A stretch of 49,410 bases of DNA. Origin: Chara braunii. Lineage: Eukaryota; Streptophyta; Charophyceae; Charales; Characeae. The number at the start of each line of letters is the position of its first letter. The stretch's first letter is position 1. Below, in pieces: positions 34,409-42,381 of this stretch. A program made the position numbers and the translations under genes. Below the pieces are notes generated by a model. The model saw only the letters and a program-made list of their open reading frames with translations, was not told the DNA's origin and did not search any database. The stretch lies in the NCBI GenBank assembly GCA_003427395.1, contig BFEA01000253.1:1150253-1199662 (forward strand), in the 5' to 3' direction.

Positions 34409-36589
34409 TTACTTGGACATATCTTCTCCGATGTTGGTGAGGTATTTCTGAGATACTAGCTCGGCCTCCACTTTCCTTGCGGTATCAGTCGCGCAGCCGA
34501 CTAAAATGAGAATCGAGGTTCCTGCAAACCCCCGGAACGTCGTCAGGTGCGTGACACCCTCCACTAAGGCCGGTGCCAGTGCGAGAGATCCCAAGAACAC
34601 CGACCCCAAGATGGACATCCGCGTGAGCACGCCCGTTATGTAATTAGCCGTAGCGCGCCCGGGTCTGACGGAGGGAATGCTGGCGCCCTGCCGCTTGAGC
34701 TGCTCGCTGACGTCCTTGGGGTCCAGCTGCAGGAATGTGTAGAAGTAGTTGAAGAAGGCAATCAGCACAACATTGGTGGGGAGGTAAATGGGTCCCGTGG
34801 GATTGAGAGCGATGGCTAGGCTGCGCAGAAAGCCGACGCCGGAGAAGCGAGCTATGGTGGCCGGCGCGGCGAGCAGAGAGGAGGAGAAGATCACTGGCAT
34901 CACCCCCGAGGAGTTTACCTTGAACGGCAAGTAACTGCTCCTGCCCAGACCTCGGTTGTCTGCTCGGAATCGCGACGCATAGTTCATCGGGATCTTCCTC
35001 TCCGCCTCTTGCACGTAGACAATGCCGAACACAAGTCCCAAGAAACCGCCGACGATCGCGGCTAATCCCAAGTAGTTGTTGTCGTTGATGGCCTGCTGAA
35101 CTGTGCGACCGACCGAGGCCGGCAGATAGGACAAAATATTGCAGAAGATGAGGATCGAGGTCCCGTTCCCGATCTTCAACTCCGAGATCTGCTCGCCAAT
35201 CCACATGACGATCATCGATCCGGCGGTGAGAGTGAAGGTGGATGACACGAACCACTCTAGGTCGAAGTGGTACACGTAGGGCCTGATGAACAAGCACTGG
35301 CCGAACGCCTGCGCGAAAGCGAAGGCCAAGGCGCCATATCTTGTGTACTGGAGGAACTTCCTCCTTCCCGCCTCCCCCTCCTTCTTCTGCAGATCCTGCA
35401 GCTTGGGAAACAGACTTGCCACCAATTGAAACACGATGGAAGAGTTGATGAAGGGCACAATGCCCAGGCTGAAGACCCCCAGCCTCCCTATCCCCCCCCC
35501 AGATAGGGTGTCCAATGTTCCTAAAATGCCTGATTGATCGAGCTGACTAGAGAAGGCCTTGATGTCTACCCCTGGGAGAGGTACATACACTCCTAATCGC
35601 GACAAGGCCACGAAGAGAAGTAATATACCTAATTTGGAAGGTAGCTTGCCTCTGAACAAGTCGCCGAGAGAAGGTGAACTGTCGTCAGAACCCAGGATAG
35701 ACGAGGATGAACCCCTAGAGGAGGAGGAGGAGGAGGAGGAGGAGGAGGGGGGGGTGGAAGAGGGGATTGGGGGGGTTGGTTGGGCCTGTGTTGAAGGGCC
35801 TGGCTTCTGCGGGCCTCTCGTACCCCCTATCAAGCTAAGCACCGTTAGAGAGGGGGAGAAATTATCGCTGCCACGTGGCGGCGGAGAAGAAGAAGGCTTT
35901 CTGCTGCCATAGCGGCGCGTGCTCAGGTGGTGGAGGGGGTCAAATACCCAGTTGGGGCGCAACGTGGCATGCCTCCTGATCACTCGATGATGATGATGAT
36001 GATGAGGAGGAGGAGGAGGGTGGCGAGTATGGGAAGGGAGGCCTTCGTGGGTTGGGAAGCGTACAGTACGTCCGGCGAAGATGGGAGACCTACCACCCCA
36101 AGGGCTCCCGCACCCATTACACAGATTGCACACGTGGCCGTCGGAGAAGCCTCGTGTTGACACGTCAGCTACTGTTAGCTTCGCTGCGCGCCGACGTGGC
36201 ATTGCGTCAGCCGCGACACGCGATGGCCCTCTCCAGAATCGGTGCGTCTTGGCTTTTGCAGATAGCCTAACCCTCCCCCGCGCCCCGACTCCATCGTTCC
36301 TTGCTCCTCCTCCTCGTGCAGCCGCCGCCGATATCGTCTGCTTCTCCCCTTGAGACACGTGGCAGCGGCGCGAAAGGCCAGATTGTTGCCACGTGGCATG
36401 ATTCGGCCGAACTGGCACTCGCGAAACTCCACCTGCTTGCCAGCCCGATGACGTGGCAGCTGTTTGCGGTGGCCCGCCTGCCACGTGGGCACACTCGGCG
36501 GGAAAGATGTGGTCCCCCCTCCTTCGGCTGCACGCCGTCCCTGGCACCCCCCTGCTCAGTGGCGCGATGCTCTGCCACGTGGACGCCAT
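34409..36589 (-). CDS. Chloroplast SecY translocase subunit (cpSecY/SCY1-type)
   Basis: SecY is the channel subunit of the Sec translocase; the plastid form, with cpSecE, inserts or exports proteins at the thylakoid membrane after delivery by cpSecA or cpSRP. The conserved core starts near residue 308 (LGDLFRGKLPSKLGILLLFV) and runs uninterrupted to the stop, with ten membrane segments expected. Recognisable parts: the plug-region motif GILGTLDTLSGGGIGRLGVF, PFINSSIVFQL, WIGEQISELKIGNGTS, QEAERKIPMNY, the NSSGVMPVIFSSS block, and the cytosolic loop QLKRQGASIPSVRPG with the conserved Arg. The open frame extends upstream to a GTG at 36608; the first ATG, giving MASTWQSIAPLSRG, is chosen because MAS is typical of transit peptides. 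The resulting 726 residues are long: about 305 precede the core, with Pro, His6 and Ser-runs. An inner ATG at 36202 (MPRRRAAKL) would give a more usual length. No intron is needed. Confidence 0.95.
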   Translation of the reverse strand: MASTWQSIAPLSRGVPGTACSRRRGDHIFPAECAHVAGGPPQTAATSSGWQAGGVSRVPVRPNHATWQQSGLSRRCHVSQGEKQTISAAAARGGGARNDGVGARGRVRLSAKAKTHRFWRGPSRVAADAMPRRRAAKLTVADVSTRGFSDGHVCNLCNGCGSPWGGRSPIFAGRTVRFPTHEGLPSHTRHPPPPPHHHHHHRVIRRHATLRPNWVFDPLHHLSTRRYGSRKPSSSPPPRGSDNFSPSLTVLSLIGGTRGPQKPGPSTQAQPTPPIPSSTPPSSSSSSSSSSRGSSSSILGSDDSSPSLGDLFRGKLPSKLGILLLFVALSRLGVYVPLPGVDIKAFSSQLDQSGILGTLDTLSGGGIGRLGVFSLGIVPFINSSIVFQLVASLFPKLQDLQKKEGEAGRRKFLQYTRYGALAFAFAQAFGQCLFIRPYVYHFDLEWFVSSTFTLTAGSMIVMWIGEQISELKIGNGTSILIFCNILSYLPASVGRTVQQAINDNNYLGLAAIVGGFLGLVFGIVYVQEAERKIPMNYASRFRADNRGLGRSSYLPFKVNSSGVMPVIFSSSLLAAPATIARFSGVGFLRSLAIALNPTGPIYLPTNVVLIAFFNYFYTFLQLDPKDVSEQLKRQGASIPSVRPGRATANYITGVLTRMSILGSVFLGSLALAPALVEGVTHLTTFRGFAGTSILILVGCATDTARKVEAELVSQKYLTNIGEDMSK
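35871..36582. promoter_or_regulatory. Cluster of CACGTG (G-box) motifs over the SecY presequence
   Basis: CACGTG occurs at about 35872, 36131, 36356, 36390, 36482 and 36576, usually as CCACGTGG(C). ACGTGGC or ACGTCA cores also occur at about 35962, 36162, 36193 and 36450. In the coding frame the motif is read in different phases (Thr-Trp, His-Val, Pro-Arg-Gly), so the recurrence is at DNA level and not a protein repeat. G-boxes bind bZIP and bHLH factors in plants. Whether these act as promoter elements for an inner SecY start is inference. Confidence 0.5.
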
Positions 36590-36740
36590 TCCAAGCCCTA
36601 CCCTATCCACACCCCCTTTCTTTCCGCTGACGTCTCGTTGTTTCGCGTCGGTAATGTTTCCCGGGCTTTTTTTTTTTGCCCAGATTTCACATTTGCTTCA
36701 CTCTCGGGACGAGAGAACAGTGCGGACTTGCAACAACACT

Positions 36741-36816
36741 CGCCATCCCCCAAGATATTGAATGCATCTTGACCAATTCCTTGTCCGAATGCATTCAAAA
36801 TCTTGGCGGATGGGCC
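36741..36816. repeat. Hairpin with about 26-bp arms
   Basis: CCAAGATATTGAATGCAT and ATGCATTCAAAATCTTGG are inverted with one mismatch, and the pairing continues outward to CCATCC / GGATGG. The loop is about 20 nt. Confidence 0.65.
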
Positions 36817-36860
36817 AAAGGGCGTGGTTGGGTGCCCGCAACAGGCAGGCAAGCTTCTCG

Positions 36861-36861
<1 letters not shown>

Positions 36862-36897
<36 letters not shown>

Positions 36898-36932
36898 CCA
36901 TCGTCCCAATTTTAACGGATGTCCCGAAGGAC
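36862..36932 (-). pseudogene. U6 5'-end fragment joined to poly(A)
   Basis: On the minus strand it reads GTCCTTCGGGACATCCGTTA then AAATTGGGACGATGG, which is the first 35 or so bases of U6 starting at the first base, followed directly by about 36 A. GCTTCTCGC (extending to GCTTCTCGCTTTT) lies on both sides, at 36853-36861 and 36933-36941, as a target-site duplication. The rest of U6 is absent, so a 3'-truncated or template-switched cDNA was inserted. Confidence 0.8.
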
Positions 36933-36984
36933 GCTTCTCGCTTTTCGCTTTTTTTCCGTATTTCGCGAAGGGTCCCAGCCCCTA

Positions 36985-37074
36985 AGGGGTTGTTCTACCA
37001 TTGAGCAGCAGCACAGAGGATTTGAACGCACGACGGTTTTATACGGACGTCTTTACCGTTCAGCGACATGACCG
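36985..37074 (-). repeat. tRNA-like sequence
   Basis: On the minus strand CGCTGAACGGTAAAGACG resembles an A box, and GTTCAAATCCTC resembles a B box, about 30 nt further on. The stems do not pair well, so I read it as tRNA-derived rather than a tRNA gene. Confidence 0.35.
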
Positions 37075-37166
37075 GGGGCTAGGTCCCACTTACACGAATT
37101 AAGCGATATTGACCGTAGATAGCAAAGATCAACGGCCAGATTCTCGTAATCAGTGCAAGTGGCTCC
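37075..37166. repeat. Foldback MITE, GGGGCTAGGTCCC family (diverged)
   Basis: Left end GGGGGCTAGGTCCCACTTAC; the right end GTGCAAGTGGCTCCTG is decayed. The middle GACCGTAGATAGCAAAGATC is shared with the copies at 37802 and 38048. Confidence 0.6.
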
Positions 37167-37190
37167 TGTAGACCTGTTGGGACAAAAGAC

Positions 37191-37318
37191 TTTGGGCGTC
37201 GCTCCACTACTCCGGAAACGCAAAAAAGACAAAAATCATGGCGATGTATCTTTCCCTGTTCTAGCGGAAGATTCACTCTAGTTTTGCACATTTCGAGAGT
37301 GGTGGAGCGAGGCCCAAA
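37191..37318. repeat. Foldback with 22-bp arms
   Basis: TTTGGGCGTCGCTCCACTAC and GTGGTGGAGCGAGGCCCAAA pair at about 20 of 22 positions. The 85-nt interior is not recognised. Confidence 0.6.
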
Positions 37319-37331
37319 GCCTCCAGAGACT

Positions 37332-37356
37332 CCTTTCTCGGCCTTTTGGCTCAGAT
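37332..37356 (+). pseudogene. U2 snRNA 5'-end-like fragment
   Basis: CCTTTCTCGGCCTTTTGGCT matches the conserved start of U2 exactly, followed by CAGAT where U2 has AAGAT; the similarity then stops. The match is short, and the local T- and C-rich context raises the chance of coincidence. A-rich sequence follows about 60 bp downstream. Confidence 0.45.
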
Positions 37357-37648
37357 GTAGGGCCTCGTTCCACGCCACTCCACTTTAGAATTTAGAATTT
37401 AGAAAGATACTCCACCAAAAAAAAGAAAAAAAAAAAGAAAAAAAAAAAGAAGAAATTCACCCTTCCACACTGCACTGCACTGGACTCTCACTTTCCCTAA
37501 TTTGGGGGGCGTCCGGAGAGGCGGGAGAAATCCCGACGCCCGCCAAAAAACGTCAAGTGCAGCTCAAGTGCGGCCCAGGCGAATGGGTGAAATTTTTTCA
37601 AGCTCCCTCTCGGGCCACACTTGAGCCCCACTTCAAAACGGAGCACGT

Positions 37649-37765
37649 GAGAGTCAGGAGGCGGTTTGCAGGTGCTGTACGGGCCACGAGAGTCAGGAGG
37701 CGGTTTGCAGGTGCTGTACGGGCCACAAGAGTCAGGAGGCGGTTTGCAGGTGCTGTACGGGTCAC
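37649..37765 (+). repeat. 39-bp tandem repeat, three copies
   Basis: GAGAGTCAGGAGGCGGTTTG starts units at 37649 and 37688, with AAGAGTC at 37727. In the plus-strand frame it would encode a 13-residue Arg-rich repeat (RVRRRFAGAVRAT); there is no sign that this is expressed. Confidence 0.85.
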
Positions 37766-37801
37766 CCCGGTGGGGGGTTTGTTTTTTGGCTTTTTTGGGC
37801 T

Positions 37802-37903
37802 GGGGCTAGGTCCCGCTTGCACGGATTACGAGATTCTAGTCGTTGATCTTTGCTATCTACGGTCAATATCTTTTAATAATTCGTGTAAGTGGGACCTAGC
37901 CCC
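37802..37903. repeat. Foldback MITE, GGGGCTAGGTCCC family
   Basis: Ends GGGGCTAGGTCCC and GGGACCTAGCCCC are perfect 13-bp inverted repeats. Complementarity extends inward past GCACGGATTA. 102 bp. Confidence 0.8.
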
Positions 37904-38047
37904 TGGTGTAGTCTACTCCCCCGTTCCCTTGCCAACAGCCGCAGCCACTTGGCCGCTTCAGGGTTTTTTTTTTTTTTTTTTTTTTGTAGAACTTTGCTTG
38001 GTATTAACATGTCATAAATAGAGTCGGGGGACCTCACAGTTCAACCC

Positions 38048-38146
38048 GGGGCTAGGTCCCACTTGCACGGATTAAGAGATACTGACCGTAGATAGCAAAG
38101 ATCAACGGCCGAAATCTCCTAGTTTGCGCAAGTGGGACCTTGCCCC
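38048..38146. repeat. Foldback MITE, GGGGCTAGGTCCC family
   Basis: Ends GGGGCTAGGTCCCACTTGC and GCGCAAGTGGGACCTTGCCCC, paired with one mismatch. The body is in opposite orientation to the copy at 37802. 99 bp. Confidence 0.8.
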
Positions 38147-38149
38147 CGG

Positions 38150-38310
38150 ATTGCTGGAAAACAGGTCCAGCCTCCTTTCTTGAGTAGCAAAGCTGGAAAA
38201 CCGGTCCAGCGTCCTGTCTCGAGTAGCAAAACTGGGAAACAGGTTCAGTATCCTCAGAAAAGGATGTAGAGAGCAGGCTGGAAACCAGGTCCAGCCTCCT
38301 TTCCAGCGGA
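38150..38310 (+). repeat. Tandem units of the SINE-like GCTGGAAACCAGGTCCAGC core
   Basis: Four diverged units carry GCTGGAAAACAGGTCCAGCC or close variants, two followed by GAGTAGCAAA, about 39 bp apart. The unit is a small hairpin (GCTGGA/TCCAGC). Confidence 0.6.
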
Positions 38311-38639
38311 AGTAGCTCTAGCGATTTTTCCTACCAATTGCCTCTTCACCCTCAGGGCGCCAAATGAAACTAGGGAGCTCAAGCTAGTAGGAGGCTAGTA
38401 ATCGTCATATTCATCTTCATGTAACGAGCTGCGGGGCACTCTTAACCAGAGCCGGTCCTTGTTCTTGAGGCCTGCAAATACCAACACTGGAGGGGGTACG
38501 GATTGACTATCCTTCAGAATAAACTACTCCGCTGAGTAAACCAGCTTCATACTCAAGGGGGTCTAGGCCCCAAAAGCCATGGTGACAGTTTAATCCCCCC
38601 ATTCTTGTCTCTCCTAGCAAATTTACTGTCTCTTCCCCA

Positions 38640-38860
38640 CGTGCTGAAAAACCACCTGTAACTCTGAGACAGTCTGCCAGGCCTGATGCGCTTCCTCCAG
38701 TCCGCCCAGATCATCATTCTGATGTTTCCTAAAACCGACCGAAGGATGAAAACATCCGAATAGAATTTCTGTCTGAACAGACGATCGTTTCTCAGTTTCC
38801 AAATTACATTCATAATGGCAGCCCTTTCCAAATTACATTCATAATGGCGGCCCTTCCAAC
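38640..38860 (-). pseudogene. LINE ORF2 C-terminal fragment
   Basis: A minus-strand frame reads MNVIWKLRNDRLFRQKFYSD and continues VFILRSVLGNIRMMIWADWR, like the IWxxRN region that follows the zinc-binding segment in plant LINEs. Upstream the coding is disturbed by a 29-bp tandem duplication (38796-38853) that shifts frame, then by a MITE at 38874. It differs from the LINE at 12.3-19.4 kb, so it comes from another element. Confidence 0.5.
38796..38853. repeat. 29-bp tandem duplication
   Basis: TTTCCAAATTACATTCATAA opens two adjacent units differing at one base (GGCAGCCC versus GGCGGCCC). Confidence 0.9.
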
Positions 38861-38873
38861 TGGCAGAGAGTCT

Positions 38874-39027
38874 TAAACCGCCAGTACCTTTCCCATAATA
38901 TGTGGGCCGTGGGCCCTGCGCGCCAAGCTTTGCGGGCGCATCTGGCCGCCCCCGGTCAGCCGAATTTGGCCTTCCCATTACCCGGCGAGTTTCAGCAAAA
39001 TGGCTGTGAAAGGTACTGGTGGGTTAA
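38874..39027. repeat. Foldback MITE, AAACCACCAGTAC family
   Basis: Ends TAAACCGCCAGTACCTTTCC and GAAAGGTACTGGTGGGTTA are inverted. The interior is GC-rich. It lies next to the LINE fragment on its left. Confidence 0.65.
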
Positions 39028-39529
39028 ATGCATGGAAGAGGGTAATGCACAAGTCTTAGGGCGTCGCCGCACGGGACACGAAACGAAAAAAGAAATGAGT
39101 GCATCTTCATACAGAAAATAGCCAGGTTCATTTGTTTGCTATAAATAGTAACCAGTGTATTTTTGCCACCTTTCATGGGCAGATGCACACGTTTCGTTCT
39201 CGTTTCCTGTGCGGTGCGGCGAGACCCTTGGAGTGGTCAGAGCAGCCAGTAACCAAGGAGGCAGTCTTGAGACAGACTATTTTTGACGATCCGCCTAGTA
39301 TCGAAAACAGCCCGGGGAGGAAGGGGGGGGTTCCTCCGCCTTGGCAGACACAAGTCCTAGGTCCTTCAGGAGGGCATGGATTCAGAAAGGGATCCTACGA
39401 CTCGCTGATATACCTGATGAGATATCTGGATATAGTGGATGATCTCAGATGCTACCCTGAGAGAGGAAAAACATAACTACCGGTACTAGGCCTTCGGCCG
39501 CCTGTTGCTGAGCTGGTAGACTGGGAGGT
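39028..39529. other. Region without recognisable gene
   Basis: Plus-strand frame 39099-39476 has no motif. It could be part of the retroelement whose remains follow, but nothing shows it. Confidence 0.4.
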
Positions 39530-39880
39530 GTGGATGACAAGACACAGGAAATTATGGCAACCATAGCAATGAACTGGCGTGAGCTGTTGGCAACAGGAGA
39601 TCTCAGTTCTGTCCTGGGACTCCACCCCCACTTTCCTAAAATCCTTGGCACACCCCCTTTTTCGCACTTCCGGGCCCCCATCCCACTCCGATCAGGAAGT
39701 CGCGCTGGGCGTGAGGTTGGGCGTCACAGCGCGAGCGGTGGGCGACTAGTAAGAGAGAGAGGTGTGGAGAAAAAGAAACATGAAATTATCGCAACCATAC
39801 CAATGAACTGGCGCGAGCTGTTGTGTAGTCCAGGGGAAGAAAGACCCACCGGGAACGTGGTACAGATCGCACTCAGAAGG
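39530..39880 (+). repeat. Diverged direct repeat of about 60 bp
   Basis: GAAATTATGGCAACCATAGC (39547 on) and GAAATTATCGCAACCATACC (39782 on) each continue to AATGAACTGGCG(T/C)GAGCTGTTG. The plus-strand frame would give EI(M/I)ATI.MNWRELL twice. Position beside the ribozyme suggests terminal sequence of the same retroelement, but this is inference. Confidence 0.5.
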
Positions 39881-40027
39881 TGAGATGATTACAGAAGAGG
39901 ACATGACATTGTGAGGAAGTCATCACTCATCATGCAGTCGACAACAGAGTCGCAAAGTTGCGAACAACAGGAATACTAGTCAAACTCCAATGAAATCAAG
40001 ATAGGAAAGATTAACTAACACTGTCCA

Positions 40028-40092
40028 GGTCGGCGTCCCCGATGCCGCGTTTCGGCAACGGCCACGTTGCCTTCATCAGGGGGTTCACCACC
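40028..40092 (-). ncRNA. Hammerhead ribozyme (type I arrangement)
   Basis: Minus-strand core: CTGATGA at 40079-40073 and GAAA at 40053-40050. Stem II is GGCAAC pairing with GTTGCC (six pairs) around loop GTGGCC. Stem I is CCCC (40083-40080) with GGGG (40040-40037), and the GGTGG / CCGACC sides may extend it. Stem III is tiny, closed by A-T next to the core, with the cleavage site after ATC at 40041. One extra A sits between the core CTGATGA and stem II, and a C-A mismatch in stem III looks like a decayed GTC site. Small stem III type I hammerheads are known from Penelope-like retroelements and retrozymes. Activity was not tested. Confidence 0.75.
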
Positions 40093-40136
40093 AAGCTACG
40101 TCCCTCTCTCACGCATCGTTCCGTCACTCCCACTTC

Positions 40137-40290
40137 CGTATGATCTCACTTATTGTCCGAAAAAAGCACCTAAGCAAACAAACAACCAACACCCACGAGC
40201 AGAACAGTCGCCCCCTGTCTACGTAAAGTCTAGAAACTACAGACGATCTCACTCATTGTCCGAAAAAAAGCACCTACCCAAAACAACCAA
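40137..40290 (+). repeat. Direct repeat, about 105-bp spacing
   Basis: GATCTCACT(T/C)ATTGTCCGAAAAAA occurs at about 40141 and 40245, each followed by GCACCTA and an A/C-rich AACCAAC stretch. Confidence 0.65.
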
Positions 40291-40559
40291 CGAACAGTGT
40301 TAGAACAACCAACGCTTACGAGCGGGAACTGCTAACAAACAGTGTCCTTGAGCACACGTAAAGCAAAAACATAGAAAAACAAACTAAAGAAGAGCAAACT
40401 TCAAGATCGCCGACCAAGCCATAGGCCAAGCACAAACTTGGATGTGAACCACGTATAACAGCAACTCGATAAACAGTTCAGGCGTTAGTGGCACTGCACC
40501 CCTGTCCCTGTCCCGGTCCACCGATCCGCTCAAAGCTGCGGTCATTCTGATTTCTTTCT

Positions 40560-41250
40560 TACTCATGTGCATAGAAGCTCGGCAGTCAGACCCCAAATCC
40601 TATCCTTTCCGAGGGCAAACGATTTCAAAACCCGCTCGACGCAATCCGCAGGGTACCCTTTCAGTCCCATTTCCCTTTTCACTGTCAGAACCCGCATCGG
40701 TATCTCAGAACGAACCGTAGTGTTCTGGTCAATCCTGTACAGGTAACTTCCAATAAATGGCAATAATTGCATTCTTCTGTTGTTTACGCCCCCAGGAGGA
40801 ATATGATGGGCCGTTCTTAAGCACCAATTTCTCCTCTGACCAGACGGTTTCCTCATTCTTAACAAGCTGCACACATCCGAGATGTGGATGCATTTGGCTT
40901 GTTCGAATCTCACAGCCCAAAAACTGCAGAATTCCATCTCCGGAGTCTGTTTTTTTTAGAACCAGGTTCTCCGGATAACAACCTTCGAACTTTTGTACAA
41001 CTTCTCTTCGTACATCAACTGGTAGTGAACTTGTCACCAGTATCACGTCGTCAACCAGTCTTACGCCAAACACGCATTTCCTGTATGCACCGATGCTATT
41101 TGCACTGAGCATACGTGCACATAATACAGGCGGGGGCAGGGCTTGTGCTCTTCTCCATAGGAATTCCAATTACCTGCCTTAGCAAACCCCCCGTTGCGTG
41201 TGTATAAGTATGCCGCAGCTCCAATTGTACAAATTTCAATCCAATTGTAC
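40560..41250 (-). pseudogene. Reverse transcriptase fragment, Penelope-like candidate
   Basis: Minus strand. RQVIGIPMEKSTSPAP near 41180 matches the RT block that reads Q.xGIPMG...S..LA. In the next frame, GVRLVDDVILVTSSLP has the catalytic VDD with the usual hydrophobic flanks, followed by FEGCYPENLVL and ILQFLGCEI (the FLG/FLD block). A further shift near 40790 gives a later segment with LPFIGSYLYRIDQ and MGLKGYPADCVERVL, like the NGYP region C-terminal to the RT of Penelope-like elements. Three frames are needed, so it is dead. No GIY-YIG endonuclease is seen. A hammerhead ribozyme lies about 470 bp downstream on the same strand. Confidence 0.65.
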
Positions 41251-41400
41251 AAATTTCAACATTCCAATTGTACATTCAGAAGGCGAGGACACTCACCTCT
41301 AGAAGCGAGTGAGTTTCAAGCCATATGGTCGCAGGAATTTTCAAAAATTGGCACAAATAGCACAGTATATATCATCTCTTGCGCATGCTAGAAGAATGTG

Positions 41401-41418
41401 TAAAAAAAAAAAAAAAAA
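41401..41418. repeat. A-run
   Basis: An 18-nt A homopolymer; origin not identified. Confidence 0.8.
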
Positions 41419-41617
41419 GGCAAGCACAGCATAACACCTCATTGATCCAACTGGATCAGGAAGAGTCTGAACAGATCAGACCGCTGGATCAGTTATGTCA
41501 CGTAAGCGTCAGAGAGCACTGTAATGAGGAGGGTACCGGTAGTAATTGGTCCTGCGTACTGTGGGCAAGGGGTAGGCCGCTAAAAAGGGAAAAAAAAAGT
41601 TGCAGTGGCAGTAGCAA

Positions 41618-41618
41618 G

Positions 41619-41647
<29 letters not shown>
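41618..41647. repeat. G-run of 30 nt
   Basis: An uninterrupted G homopolymer, preceded by GCAGTGGCAGTAGCAA. Exact length is uncertain in any assembly. Confidence 0.85.
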
Positions 41648-41650
<3 letters not shown>

Positions 41651-42381
41651 AAACGCTGGATTTCGGAATACACAGAGGGCAATATATATAACGATTGCAA
41701 CTCTACAATCCTCGGGTCGTAGTGGCCAAGTGTTTCCTGTGATTTCTTGGACGGAGCAACTCTGCTGACGAGCCTGTGGGATTCAGACGCGAAGCATCTG
41801 CTCTTCGAGCCTTTGCCGGTTTGGGATGTGGGTGTCACAGCTTATAGACAATGACTCCGCAGACGTGTCAGAGCTGTTTTCAGCCTCATGGGAGAGCTTC
41901 TTACCACAGATTCCGAGTCGGTCACAAAGATTCGCCGCCCATCGTGGATGTTTTCCTTCTTAAGTTGGTCACTCCCTCCGCGCTCGGGCTCAGAAGCAAA
42001 TGCATGAATGTAAAGTAGTTGTCGTCCAAACGCTGCAAACATCCTTTTGAATCCACAATTCACATCGGGCTTGCATGCCCCCGTCTCCTTTTTTTTTTTT
42101 TTTTTTTTTTTTTGGTCAATGAGTGTCGAGAAGGATTTGGGATTGGTGGAAAAGACAGTGGACCAACCTAGGCGGGGTCAGTTTTGTCTGGGGGTGAGGA
42201 TTGGAATTCATTCGGCCCGGGAGCTGTGTTGGTGGAAACACAGACCTTCAAGGAGTGGGGATATCGAGCACAGGTGGTGAAAGCACTTATCTTCTGGGTC
42301 ATTTGGGAGGAGGATGGGAACAGTCTGGTCTTCAAAGTGAAGTCTGTCTTCAAAGGCAAATATCTATCAGACTTCACGTTG
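41648..42381. other. Region without recognisable gene; T-run at 42089-42114
   Basis: A plus-strand frame after the T-run (42184 on: KEWGYRAQVVKALIFWVIWE) has balanced composition but no recognised motif and is cut by the foldback at 42382. It might be a decayed coding fragment. Confidence 0.4.

Noticed and set aside
35257-36761. Long plus-strand and alternative-frame open frames over the SecY gene
   Set aside because: They are antisense or frame-shifted shadows of a GC-rich coding region and show only compositional runs (poly-Glu, Arg-rich).
37557-38021. 154-codon plus-strand frame with an Arg-rich 13-residue repeat as a gene
   Set aside because: The repeat is a 39-bp minisatellite and the frame runs through a foldback element and a T-run.
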